DNA from: CAKSHP01 sp045590935
GTDB lineage: Bacteria; Bacillota; Clostridia; UBA1381; UMGS1253
Length of the DNA stretch: 64,000 nucleotides
NCBI GenBank assembly: GCA_045590935.1
Contig: JAZNSA010000018.1
Location: 1-64,000 of the forward strand
Direction: 5' to 3'
In this document: positions 25,375 to 34,686 of the stretch, in pieces
Layout: the number at the start of each line of letters is the position of its first letter
How positions within the stretch are numbered: the first letter of the stretch is position 1
Notes under the pieces: model-generated
Database searches by the model: none
What the model saw: only the letters and a program-made list of their open reading frames with translations
Told to the model about the DNA's origin: nothing
Translations under genes and position numbers: made by a program

Positions 25375-26114
25375 TAATTTGCACCCTCTTTCGTATCAGC
25401 TTGAGCAAAGTCAGCTTTGAAGGCTCCGTTATATCTTGGAATTTGAATTTCATCGTAGACAGCCATCTCCAAATTTATACCATAATTTGCAAACAAATCC
25501 GCAACTCCGCCCCTCATATTAATTGCCGCTTCAAGATTTTTTTTATCGCCTATTGCCAAAATTTCAAAAGGCGGGGCAGTTTTTACTTCATTAATAGTTA
25601 TAACAGGTCCGACGCACCTGATTGCCGTAGTTGAAATAATTCTTTGCCCATTTATGCTAATAGCCTCAGCCCCCGCTGCCGCAAGCTCCGTTGCAACAAG
25701 CCTTAAGTCGCTGTCGTGAATAATAAAGTCCTCAATCTCCCCTATTCCATCCTGCGTTGAATCGCTTAAAACGAGCCTTATTCCTTGCCCCTTTAAATTA
25801 ACAAGTCCCGCTAAAATCTCCGCTCTCCTCAGTTGATTTATAAGAGTAGCCTCATAGTCTCCGTTTTTTTCCGCCGCACTCCTATACTCTTCAACATCGT
25901 TTTGGGCAACACCCAGCTGAACTATAAGGTCTGCATTCTTCTCTTTAAGAGCCGCATTTTCTTCTCTTAGTACCAATTGCTCTCTCTCAGAGGTTAAGGA
26001 TATATTTTTCATATTTGTACTTACGCTTTTGCATTGCAAAACAACTGCAAAAGCAAGCACTGCGCTTAGCACCCCAATTGAAATCTGCGCCTTTATATAC
26101 TCTTTCTTATTCAT
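25374..26114 (-). CDS. DUF881 family protein (YlxW/YlxX-like)
   Basis: Protein of 246 residues with one N-terminal membrane segment (about 10-27). A coiled coil (about 35-85, heptads around REENAALKEKNADLIVQL) and a DUF881 extracellular domain follow, with GIRLVLSDST and GAEAISINGQRI as typical stretches. It is found next to divIB and sbp in Firmicutes dcw clusters. The function is unknown; an envelope role during division or sporulation is inferred from neighbours only. Confidence 0.88.
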   Translation of the reverse strand: MNKKEYIKAQISIGVLSAVLAFAVVLQCKSVSTNMKNISLTSEREQLVLREENAALKEKNADLIVQLGVAQNDVEEYRSAAEKNGDYEATLINQLRRAEILAGLVNLKGQGIRLVLSDSTQDGIGEIEDFIIHDSDLRLVATELAAAGAEAISINGQRIISTTAIRCVGPVITINEVKTAPPFEILAIGDKKNLEAAINMRGGVADLFANYGINLEMAVYDEIQIPRYNGAFKADFAQADTKEGAN

Positions 26115-26166
26115 AATTCATCCCCATTACAGCATATAATTACTATATATCTGCTGCTTCGCTACC

Positions 26167-27144
26167 CTACTCATTATTTTCACTTGCCTCGCTACTTCCT
26201 GAATTGCCTTCGGATGCATCGTGGCTTGTTTCATCTTCTTCATCTGAATTCGCATCTTCTTCGCTTTCCCCTGAAGCATTTTCAGAGGCTTTATCTTCGC
26301 CATCTACCTTCTCTCCCTCAGAAGGCTTCTTCTCCTCATCTTCCTCTTTCGGCTTTTCTTTTCCAAAAATCCTATCAGGCTTCAAATATGCATTGTTTGA
26401 AATCCTAAGGTCTATCGTTCCCATTTCGTTCGGTGCATTATGAGATATTGCAGCCGCAAGCATCGATACCTTATGCTCTAAATTCGTCTTATCGCCAAAG
26501 AGAATATCATATCTGTTATCATATATTCCCTTAACGCTTAAATGGTCCCCAACATCAATAAGCGTCATTTTATCTTTTATGCCCGCTTTTTCCAACTCAG
26601 ATATATACAATAATATTATATCAAATTTTTCGCTATAGTCAATGTTTATTTTTTCTCCAAGCTGAATTTTTTGTAAATTAACGCCTTTTAACTCAAAAAG
26701 ATTTTCAGGCTTTGTTATTGCAATATCAACAACCTCGCCGCCATCATCAAAAACAACGTAGTCTTTTTCGCCTTTAACATAGCCGCTCGCCTTTGATTCT
26801 ACTATCTTTACAACAACCTTTCCGTATATACGTCGTGTAATTTCCGCACTCTTTACATACGGCAACGCCTCAACTCTTTTTTTCATAAGCTTTTTATCTA
26901 TAGTAAAAAAATTCATATCGCTGTTAATTCCAAGCGCTGCCTCAACATCTTCAACCCTCACAATGGAAGCTCCCTCAACCGCAACACTCTTAACATTAAA
27001 AACGGGCGTTAAAATAGATGCAAGTGTTATAAGAAAAAAAGCAAGAACAATAAGCAACATAAACGAAAAAATCTTAAACCGTTTTCTTTTTTTCATTTGA
27101 CGTTGTGTATGCCGTTTTGCAATTTCTTTTGTTTGTTCACTCAT
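26167..27144 (-). CDS. divIB: Cell division protein DivIB/FtsQ
   Basis: Bitopic division protein of 325 residues. A basic cytoplasmic N-terminus (about 1-22) is followed by one membrane segment and a POTRA domain beginning VKSVAVEGASIVRVEDVEAALG. A beta domain comes next, then a long Glu/Ser-rich tail from about residue 265 that is low-complexity and probably disordered. It interacts with FtsL and FtsB-type proteins in the divisome. The acidic tail is longer than in Bacillus DivIB. It lies 3 bp after murA. Confidence 0.9.
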   Translation of the reverse strand: MSEQTKEIAKRHTQRQMKKRKRFKIFSFMLLIVLAFFLITLASILTPVFNVKSVAVEGASIVRVEDVEAALGINSDMNFFTIDKKLMKKRVEALPYVKSAEITRRIYGKVVVKIVESKASGYVKGEKDYVVFDDGGEVVDIAITKPENLFELKGVNLQKIQLGEKINIDYSEKFDIILLYISELEKAGIKDKMTLIDVGDHLSVKGIYDNRYDILFGDKTNLEHKVSMLAAAISHNAPNEMGTIDLRISNNAYLKPDRIFGKEKPKEEDEEKKPSEGEKVDGEDKASENASGESEEDANSDEEDETSHDASEGNSGSSEASENNE

Positions 27145-27147
27145 TTT

Positions 27148-28401
27148 TTAATCACCTCTCACTCGTTGTATGTTTCCCCCAAATCCTAATATAACTCCAC
27201 ACAAATTTTCATATCCCCTGTCTATATAACATGGGCTTTCTATTATCGTTTCACCCTCTGCTCCAAGCGCCGCAATAACTACCGATGCTCCTCCTCTCAA
27301 GTCAAGCGCATCAACTCTTGCTCCCCTCAAGCCTTCCACTCCGCTTATTATGCAGTTTTTTCCTGCTATTTTTATATTCGCTCCCATTTTTGCAAGCTCA
27401 GCAGTATGGTTAAATCTATTTTCAAAAATATTTTCCGTTAGTATGCTTACTCCGTCCGAAGTAGCCGCAAGCGCCGTCATAATAGGCAAGCAATCCGTTG
27501 GAAATCCCGGATGCGGTCCCGTTTTTGCAACAACCGCTTTAAGCCTCGATACATAGCTCACCCTTATGCCGTTTTGCTCTCTGTCAATTAGCGCACCCAT
27601 ATCCGAAAGCATTGCCATAATAGGCCCAATCTGATTTTCAAAGCTCCCTTTTAGTAAGATGCTTCCTTTAGACGAAAGTGCACACGCCATATATGTTACT
27701 GCGGCAATCCTGTCGCAATCTATTTCAAATTCTACGTCTTTAAGACTTTTTGTTCCTTCAATATGTATAATCGAGCTTCCCGCACCCGAAATTCTTGCTC
27801 CCGCCGAATTTAAAAATCTTTGTAAGCACACTATTTCAGGCTCTTTTGCCGCATTCACAATGGTCGTTTTTCCATTTGCAAAAACAGCCGCAAGCATTGC
27901 ATTTTGCGTCGCCCCTACGCTTGGAATTGCAAACACCATATCGCATCCCGAAGCATTACCATATATTTCTAAATATTCGTCATTACAAGTAACGTCAAAT
28001 CCAAGCTTTTCAAAAGCGTCAATATGAATGTCAATCGGTCTCGCTCCTAGCCTGCATCCTCCCGGCATCGCAAGCTTAAGGCATCCGAATCGCCCCGCCA
28101 GCGCTCCCGCAAAAATGATACTGCTGCGTAGCCTTCCCGTTAAATTTCCATCAATCGTTTTATTTTTTAGCGTTGTTGTATCAATCGTTAAAACATTTTC
28201 ATTCCAACTGCAATCTCCGCCTAAAAATTCTATAATTTCAACTGCCGCCATTGTATCGGAAAGCTTCGGGCAATTTTTCAGCACGCACCTTCCGCCAACG
28301 AGAACGCTCGCTGAAATTATTGGCAACGCCGCATTCTTCGACCCCTGAACAACAATCTCACCGCCAAGCGGGCTTTTTCCTTCAATCTTAATATAATCCA
28401 A
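27148..28401 (-). CDS. murA: UDP-N-acetylglucosamine 1-carboxyvinyltransferase
   Basis: EPSP-synthase-fold enzyme that adds enolpyruvate to UDP-GlcNAc, the first committed step of peptidoglycan synthesis, 417 residues. K22 lies in QGSKNAALP. The catalytic C116 is in MPGGCRLGARP, so fosfomycin sensitivity is expected. It sits in the dcw cluster between murG and divIB. In many other species murB or murC occupies this place. Confidence 0.95.
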   Translation of the reverse strand: MDYIKIEGKSPLGGEIVVQGSKNAALPIISASVLVGGRCVLKNCPKLSDTMAAVEIIEFLGGDCSWNENVLTIDTTTLKNKTIDGNLTGRLRSSIIFAGALAGRFGCLKLAMPGGCRLGARPIDIHIDAFEKLGFDVTCNDEYLEIYGNASGCDMVFAIPSVGATQNAMLAAVFANGKTTIVNAAKEPEIVCLQRFLNSAGARISGAGSSIIHIEGTKSLKDVEFEIDCDRIAAVTYMACALSSKGSILLKGSFENQIGPIMAMLSDMGALIDREQNGIRVSYVSRLKAVVAKTGPHPGFPTDCLPIMTALAATSDGVSILTENIFENRFNHTAELAKMGANIKIAGKNCIISGVEGLRGARVDALDLRGGASVVIAALGAEGETIIESPCYIDRGYENLCGVILGFGGNIQRVRGD

Positions 28402-28460
28402 ATTTGCCGCCTCCTCATATTATGAAAATAATACATAATATGCCAAGGCGATACTTTGTG

Positions 28461-29582
28461 CTACTTTCGCTTTTTTATCGCATATTTCTCAGCAAGCTCA
28501 TAAATCTGCTTTGCGGCATCGTACTTCGCCATGCCTTTTGCCCTTTCTTCAAGCATACTCTGTCTATCAGGCAAATAAATTATTTCTTCTATTTTTTTAA
28601 TCAAGCCTTCAATTGTTAATTCTCTTTCGCAAACGACAACCGCCGCTCCGTTTTTTTCAAGAAGCCTTGCATTTGTTTCCTGGTGATTATGCGCAACATT
28701 TGGCGATGGAATTAATATGCTTGCCTTTCCAAGTGCCATTATTTCGCTTATAGATATTGCTCCCGCTCTGGATATTACAACATCCGCCGCCGCCATAGCC
28801 TCCGACATATTGTATATATAATCGGTTACTGTAATATTACTGTATTTTGCAAGGTCGATTCCTGCCTTTTCAAATTCACGAACAACCTCATCATAATTTC
28901 TCGTTCCTGTTCCAAATAAAACAGAAACCTTCTTTCCGTTTGCTATTACGCTTTTTATATACCCTATAACAGCTTCGTTTACTCTCGTTGCCCCAAGGCT
29001 TCCGCCAAACGCCAAAACAAACGGCGTATCTCCGATTGCAAGAGACTCTCTCGCTTTTTCTCTATCTGCTCCCGCAACCTCAACTCGGATAGGATTTCCC
29101 GTCAAGGCACACTTTTCTTTGTTTTTTAAAAGGTCAATCGTTTTCTCGAAGCTAACCGCAACGCAAGATGCATTTTTCTCACACATCTTTACCGTAACGC
29201 CCGGATACACGTTTTGTTCATGTATGATAGACGGAATTTTCATAAGGTGCGCCGCAGACATAACGGGTCCACTTATATACCCTCCCGTACATACAACAAC
29301 ATCGGGCTTAAACCTCTTAATTATTTTCTTACATTCAAATATTGCCGTCATCGCTTTATATGCAACCGCAATATTTTTAAGAGTTAATTTTCTTTTAAAG
29401 CCCTCAACCTCAATAAATTCAATAGGAAATCCTGCTTTTTTAACAAGGCTCTCCTCCATATTTCCCTTTCTTCCGATAAAAAGTATTTCATTTTGCGAAT
29501 TCTGCTCCATTGCTGTTGTTGCAATCGCCAATGCAGGATTGATATGACCTGCCGTTCCTCCGCCTGCGAGCAAAATTTTCAT
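28461..29582 (-). CDS. murG: UDP-GlcNAc:lipid I GlcNAc transferase MurG
   Basis: GT28 glycosyltransferase that makes lipid II at the inner membrane face, 373 residues. The GGGTAGHINPALAIA glycine loop is at 6-20. Also seen are CTGGYISGPVMSAAH, FGGSLGATRVNEAV and the donor-binding SRAGAISISEIMALGKASILIPSP. It lies between ftsW and murA, as expected for the cluster. Confidence 0.96.
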   Translation of the reverse strand: MKILLAGGGTAGHINPALAIATTAMEQNSQNEILFIGRKGNMEESLVKKAGFPIEFIEVEGFKRKLTLKNIAVAYKAMTAIFECKKIIKRFKPDVVVCTGGYISGPVMSAAHLMKIPSIIHEQNVYPGVTVKMCEKNASCVAVSFEKTIDLLKNKEKCALTGNPIRVEVAGADREKARESLAIGDTPFVLAFGGSLGATRVNEAVIGYIKSVIANGKKVSVLFGTGTRNYDEVVREFEKAGIDLAKYSNITVTDYIYNMSEAMAAADVVISRAGAISISEIMALGKASILIPSPNVAHNHQETNARLLEKNGAAVVVCERELTIEGLIKKIEEIIYLPDRQSMLEERAKGMAKYDAAKQIYELAEKYAIKKRK

Positions 29583-29610
29583 AATCCAACAAATCCTTTC
29601 CGCAAAAAAT

Positions 29611-30792
29611 TTATTTACTTCCCAATTTTTTACACTGCTTTGATATGTTTAAAACAATGCCCATAGATGCAAGCAAAATAACAAGCGACGTTCCTCCATA
29701 AGAGAAGAACGGCAACGCTACTCCCGTTACAGGAACGCTCGACGTTACAACCGCAATATTTAAAACAGCCTGAATCGCAATAAGAGTTGTTATCCCTGTT
29801 GCGAGCAGTGCTCCAAAATTATCGGGTGCAGTTTGAGCAATACGGTATCCTCTCCATATAAGCATCACAAATAAAACAATAACAACCATTGCTCCAACCA
29901 ATCCTAATTCCTCGCACACTATTGAAAAAATAAAATCATTATGAGGCTCAGGAAGGTACAAAAGCTTTTGTCTGCTCATTCCAAGTCCCAAACCAAAAAT
30001 CCCTCCTGACCCTATGGCATAAAGAGAGTTCGCAATCTGATACCCCGTATCCGAAATATCGGCAAACGGGTCAAGAAACGCAAAAATTCTTTCCATTCTA
30101 TATGGCGCAGAAGCAATTAATCCAACAGCAGCTGCTATAGCCGCTAATATAAGCCATAATATATGAATCAACCTTGCTCCTCCAACAATAAGAAGCACCA
30201 AGCACGCACCCGCCAAAACAACAGTGCAGCTAAAATGAGGCTCTGCCAACAATACAAGTGCAAAAAACGCAATAGTTGCTATATATGGGAATATTAATGT
30301 CTTAAACTTCTTTATCTTTTTTTTCTGCTTTGACAAGCTCGCTGCAAAATATATGATAACTCCTATTTTAGCAATCTCTGAGGGTTGAAGCGAAAAGCTT
30401 CCGTAACCTATCCATCTTCTGGCATCATTTATAACCCTTCCAAACCCGGGAATATAAACCGAAAAAAGAGCCAGTGCAGAAATAACCAAAATTCCAAAAG
30501 CAAATTTCTCATATTTATGATAATCAATTCTTGCAACAAAAAACATAACCACTATTCCTATAAAAGCAAAAGCTCCTTGCCTTAATATATAGTGATATTC
30601 ATTCCCTTGGTAAGCGAGAGCAGTTGGCGCACTTGCCGAAAAAACCATTATCATTCCAAACAAAACCAAAATAAATATAACCGCAACCAAAGTAGTGTCA
30701 TATTTTCTTGGCACTTTTTTCTTGCTCGGCTCAGGCTTTTTATCATAATTACTGTCTCTTTGGCTTTTTCCTTTTTTTACTGCAGCATTCAT
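29611..30792 (-). CDS. ftsW: SEDS peptidoglycan polymerase FtsW/SpoVE-type
   Basis: Ten-helix SEDS protein of 393 residues with a basic N-terminal tail (about 1-30). The PSEIAKIGVIIYFA motif, the large outer loop with FAFLDPFADISDTGYQIANSLYAIGSGGIFG, and the late ALPFFSYGGTSL are diagnostic. It polymerises lipid II with its partner PBP2 (the SpoVD-like gene in the same cluster). Whether it serves vegetative division, spore cortex, or both cannot be decided. It starts 23 bp after mraY; murD, usually placed here, is missing. Confidence 0.94.
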   Translation of the reverse strand: MNAAVKKGKSQRDSNYDKKPEPSKKKVPRKYDTTLVAVIFILVLFGMIMVFSASAPTALAYQGNEYHYILRQGAFAFIGIVVMFFVARIDYHKYEKFAFGILVISALALFSVYIPGFGRVINDARRWIGYGSFSLQPSEIAKIGVIIYFAASLSKQKKKIKKFKTLIFPYIATIAFFALVLLAEPHFSCTVVLAGACLVLLIVGGARLIHILWLILAAIAAAVGLIASAPYRMERIFAFLDPFADISDTGYQIANSLYAIGSGGIFGLGLGMSRQKLLYLPEPHNDFIFSIVCEELGLVGAMVVIVLFVMLIWRGYRIAQTAPDNFGALLATGITTLIAIQAVLNIAVVTSSVPVTGVALPFFSYGGTSLVILLASMGIVLNISKQCKKLGSK

Positions 30793-30815
30793 CTGCTATC
30801 CTCCCTAATACTAGT

Positions 30816-31796
30816 TTAAATCAATACCATAGCTATTGCCACTGCACCGCAAACAATTGCCACTGCAGTAAACACCCCAACAATTTTAACCTCCGACCAA
30901 CCACACATCTCGAAGTGATGATGTATCGGACTCATTTTAAAAATTCTCTTGCCCGTCTTTTTAAAATACGCAACCTGAATGATAACCGACAACGTTTCCA
31001 AAACATATACCAATCCAACAACGATTAGTATAATAGGCATCTTCATAACAATCGCCGCAGCAGCAACAAAGCCTCCAAAAAACAACGAGCCTGTATCGCC
31101 CATGAAAACCTTTGCAGGGTGGCAGTTAAACAACAAAAATCCTATGCATCCTCCAAATACCGCCGAGCAAACAATTGCTATATCGTAATATTTAAAGATT
31201 ACTGCAATAATCCCCAGCACTGCACTGCAAACCGCAGTTACAGACGTTGCCAAGCCGTCCAATCCATCTGTAAGATTTACGGCGTTTGAAAATCCTGTCA
31301 TAACAAATACCGTTACCAAAATGGTAGCAACAGTACCAATATTTACCGTTCCGTTCATAAACGGAATAAAAATGTCAGGATTTATTACTCCGAATTTTAC
31401 TCCTATATATGCAAAAGCCACAGACACCAAAATCTGCATTAAAAACTTCTGTTTTGCAGAAAGCCCAAGATTTCTTTTTAAAACAACTTTAATATAATCA
31501 TCAATAAAGCCTATAATTCCAAAAGCAAGCATCGTAAACAAAACAAGCCCTGAACGGAAATTTAAAACCGTTGAAAACGCCGCAACAAGAATTGCAATAA
31601 TAAAGGCAATTCCTCCCATAGTCGGCGTTCCGCTCTTTTTTTGATGCCACTTTGGTCCGTCCTCTCGAATACTCTGCCCAAACTTCAATTTATGCAGAAA
31701 AGGAATGAGCATCGGCAGTATAGCTATGCACAACAAAAACGAAACTATTGGTGCAATAATCATAATATACTTAAATTCTACAAATTGAGTAAACAT
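30816..31796 (-). CDS. mraY: Phospho-N-acetylmuramoyl-pentapeptide transferase
   Basis: Membrane enzyme forming lipid I from UDP-MurNAc-pentapeptide and undecaprenyl phosphate. About 326 residues, ten hydrophobic segments. Motifs are KSGTPTMGG, GFIDDYIKV (DDxxK), NAVNLTDGLDGLA and FMGDTGSLFFGG, with HHHFEMCGWSEVKIV near the end. The ATG at 31796 follows AAGGGTGAT; the longer TTG start would overlap murF. It is encoded between murF and ftsW. Confidence 0.96.
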   Translation of the reverse strand: MFTQFVEFKYIMIIAPIVSFLLCIAILPMLIPFLHKLKFGQSIREDGPKWHQKKSGTPTMGGIAFIIAILVAAFSTVLNFRSGLVLFTMLAFGIIGFIDDYIKVVLKRNLGLSAKQKFLMQILVSVAFAYIGVKFGVINPDIFIPFMNGTVNIGTVATILVTVFVMTGFSNAVNLTDGLDGLATSVTAVCSAVLGIIAVIFKYYDIAIVCSAVFGGCIGFLLFNCHPAKVFMGDTGSLFFGGFVAAAAIVMKMPIILIVVGLVYVLETLSVIIQVAYFKKTGKRIFKMSPIHHHFEMCGWSEVKIVGVFTAVAIVCGAVAIAMVLI

Positions 31797-31810
31797 TTTC
31801 AAATCACCCT

Positions 31811-33157
31811 TCAACCCTTCATGTTTTTTATTTGCTCTGTTATTTCTTCAAAGTGCATACCTCTCGATGCTTTAACCAAAACGCAGCTTTCGTCGCAAAG
31901 CTCATTTTCCAAACAGCTTAAAAGCTCCTCTTTTGTTTCAAACCACTGTCCTCTCTCGCCCGCTCCGTCTTTTATATGCCGTCCGAGCTCGCCTAAGCAA
32001 AGTACCTTGTCAATCAATTTGTTTTTTGCAAATTCTCCTACGCCCTCGTGTGCTTTTGGGGCAAAGCTCCCCATTTCAAGCATATCCCCCAAAACAGCAA
32101 TCCTTTTTGACGCCTTCATCTGCGACAAAACCGTAAGCGCCGCCTTCATCGAATCGGGGGAAGCATTGTAGCAATCGTTTATAATTTTTATGTTGCCTAC
32201 GCTCTGAATTTCCATTCTCATAGCCGTCGGCACAAAGTTTTCAAGTCCTCTTATTGCCATCTTTGGCTCTATTCCAATAACAACTGCCGCGCTAAACGCC
32301 GCAAGTGCGTTATATACATTATGAGTTCCTATGCAGTTTAAGCGGATTTTTTCTTCTTTTCCGTCAAAGCAAACCGCAAAGCTTAAAATATCGCCATCTT
32401 GCCTTATATCTCTCGCAACAAAGTGCGCCTCACAATTATTTACGGCAAATGCAACAATTTTTTTATCCGTATATTTATATGCCGTTTTTAAATACTCATC
32501 ATCGCCGTTTATTATTAAAACTCCGTCATCCTTAAGCCCATTGCAAACTTCAAGCTTAGCCTTTAATATTCCCTCTCTCGAGCCAAGATTTTCAATGTGC
32601 GACATACCTACGTTTGTTATAATTGCAACATCGGGATTTGCAATCCTTGTCAGATAGTCTATTTCTCCGAAATGGTTCATTCCCATTTCCAAAACTGCCG
32701 CCTCGTGGCAAGCTTCTATGGAATTTAAAATCGTAAGCGGCAAGCCAATATCATTATTAAAATTCTTCTCCGTTTTTATTGCCTTAACTCCTGCGCTTAT
32801 TGCCGCATACGTCATATCCCTCGTCGTTGTTTTTCCAACGCTTCCCGTTACCGCAACAACCTTTAGAGGATGCTTTTTTAAATAGTATCTCGCAATATCT
32901 CCAAGTGCTGATTTTGTGTCTTTAACAAAGATTTTTTTATCAAAACAAACATCACTGCTCACAATCGCCGCCTCCGCTCCCGCTTCAGCCGCCGAAATAA
33001 CATAATTATGTCCGTCATTGTTTTCACCCTTGATTGCAACAAACAAGCTTCCCTCCTTCGCTTGTCTGTTATCTATGCAGACCGACATAACGCATCCTTC
33101 ATAAATATCCTTTGAGCCTACGCACGCCGCAATCTCCTTTAATGTCAGCTTTTCCAT
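31811..33157 (-). CDS. murF: UDP-MurNAc-tripeptide:D-Ala-D-Ala ligase MurF
   Basis: Mur ligase of 448 residues that adds D-Ala-D-Ala. The ATP loop VTGSVGKTTTRDM lies near 104-116, LEMGMNHFGEIDYL follows, and NDCYNASPDSMKAAL marks MurF. A D-Ala-D-Ala ligase is not in the window. It is the next gene after murE, with an 18-bp gap. Confidence 0.95.
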   Translation of the reverse strand: MEKLTLKEIAACVGSKDIYEGCVMSVCIDNRQAKEGSLFVAIKGENNDGHNYVISAAEAGAEAAIVSSDVCFDKKIFVKDTKSALGDIARYYLKKHPLKVVAVTGSVGKTTTRDMTYAAISAGVKAIKTEKNFNNDIGLPLTILNSIEACHEAAVLEMGMNHFGEIDYLTRIANPDVAIITNVGMSHIENLGSREGILKAKLEVCNGLKDDGVLIINGDDEYLKTAYKYTDKKIVAFAVNNCEAHFVARDIRQDGDILSFAVCFDGKEEKIRLNCIGTHNVYNALAAFSAAVVIGIEPKMAIRGLENFVPTAMRMEIQSVGNIKIINDCYNASPDSMKAALTVLSQMKASKRIAVLGDMLEMGSFAPKAHEGVGEFAKNKLIDKVLCLGELGRHIKDGAGERGQWFETKEELLSCLENELCDESCVLVKASRGMHFEEITEQIKNMKG

Positions 33158-33174
33158 AAAGATTTGCTCCTCAA

Positions 33175-34644
33175 TTAATCATTATTCTTAGCATTATATT
33201 TGTTTTTTTCACTGTTTAAAATATCTCTTACAACCTCTCGTTCATCGAAATGTATAACTCCGTCATTTAAAATCTGATACGTTTCGTGCCCTTTTCCCGC
33301 AAGAATTATTATATCGTCCATTTTTGCATTGTCTATTGCCCATTTTATTGCATCTTTTCTGTTTTCTACTACAACATAGTCGCAATTTGTTTTTATAACT
33401 CCCGGCATTATATCCTCTATAATCGCCGACGGCTTCTCCGTTCTGGGGTTATCCGACGTTACAATAACAAAATCCGAAAGCCTTCCCGCAACCTCACCCA
33501 TTTTAGGTCGTTTTGTTCTGTCTCTGTCGCCGCCGCAACCAAAAAGCGTAACGGCTCTGCCCCTCTTAAATTCATTTATGGTTGATATAATATTTTCCAA
33601 TCCGTCGGGCGTATGAGCATAGTCAATTATTATTGAAAAATCTCGATTTGTTTCAACGAGCTCCGCTCTTCCTTTAACTCCCTTTGCCGTAGCAATTGCC
33701 GCTACTGCATCCTCTATACAAACGCCAAGCGAGATTGCCGCTCCGATTGCCGCAAGCGCATTGTATACGGAAAACTTCCCTGGTATACAAAGCGTTGTTT
33801 TATAAATATTTTTTTCATATTCCAAATCAAAAACTATGCCCTTTGCGGATATGCTTATATTTTTAGCATTCAAATCCGCCTTGTCGTTCTCTATTCCATA
33901 GCTGTAAACCTTGCAATCAGGCTTAAGCCTTTTTCCATACTCATCATCAATATTTATAACCGCATTTTTGCACATATCAAAAAGCTTGCTTTTAGCCGCA
34001 AAATAATTTTCCATCGTTTCGTGAAAATCAAGATGGTCCTGGGTTAAATTCGTAAATACCGCCGTTTCAAACTCGCATCCGCCAACACGCTTAAGCTCCA
34101 AAGCGTGGCTCGAAACCTCCATTACAACCCCATCTGCGCCTCTGCCTGCCATATAGTCAAAAAGCTCATAAAGCTCAAGCGACTCGGGCGTTGTTCTTTC
34201 TGCCTCAAACACCTCATCGCCTATCATATTGTTGTTTGTTCCGATTAAGCCCATAACTTTGCCCGTAGCTTCATAAATCGTTTTAAACAAATTTGTTACC
34301 GTTGTTTTTCCGTTAGTACCCGTTACTCCGACAAGAGCCTTTTTTTTCATAGGATTATTAAAATATGCCTTAGCCATAAGCGCAAGAGCAAGCCTTGTAT
34401 CGCTGACTATTATAACATCTGCCTTCTCGCAGCAGACAGCTTCCATTGCAACAATTATTTTTGCACCCTTTTCCTCTGCCATTTTAGCGAATTTGTGTCC
34501 ATCTGTTTTATAGCCCTTGATACATACGAAAACATCGCCCTCTTCTACAACTCTTGAATCGTATGCAATTTTGTTTATCTCAGTATCCATACTTCCCGAA
34601 AATGATAATATTTCAATTTCACTTAAAATATCACAAATTTTCAT
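33175..34644 (-). CDS. murE: UDP-MurNAc-tripeptide synthetase MurE (meso-DAP type)
   Basis: Mur ligase adding the third amino acid, 489 residues. The ATP loop GTNGKTT is at 109-115. The substrate motif DNPR at 398-401 indicates meso-diaminopimelate rather than lysine, so the cell wall is predicted to be of the DAP type. The lysine carbamylation region and ERTTPES motif are present. It lies between the SpoVD-like gene and murF. Confidence 0.96.
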   Translation of the reverse strand: MKICDILSEIEILSFSGSMDTEINKIAYDSRVVEEGDVFVCIKGYKTDGHKFAKMAEEKGAKIIVAMEAVCCEKADVIIVSDTRLALALMAKAYFNNPMKKKALVGVTGTNGKTTVTNLFKTIYEATGKVMGLIGTNNNMIGDEVFEAERTTPESLELYELFDYMAGRGADGVVMEVSSHALELKRVGGCEFETAVFTNLTQDHLDFHETMENYFAAKSKLFDMCKNAVINIDDEYGKRLKPDCKVYSYGIENDKADLNAKNISISAKGIVFDLEYEKNIYKTTLCIPGKFSVYNALAAIGAAISLGVCIEDAVAAIATAKGVKGRAELVETNRDFSIIIDYAHTPDGLENIISTINEFKRGRAVTLFGCGGDRDRTKRPKMGEVAGRLSDFVIVTSDNPRTEKPSAIIEDIMPGVIKTNCDYVVVENRKDAIKWAIDNAKMDDIIILAGKGHETYQILNDGVIHFDEREVVRDILNSEKNKYNAKNND

Positions 34645-34686
34645 AAGCTGTATTCATTCCTTTCATTTTGGCAAGCTTTTTAGTAA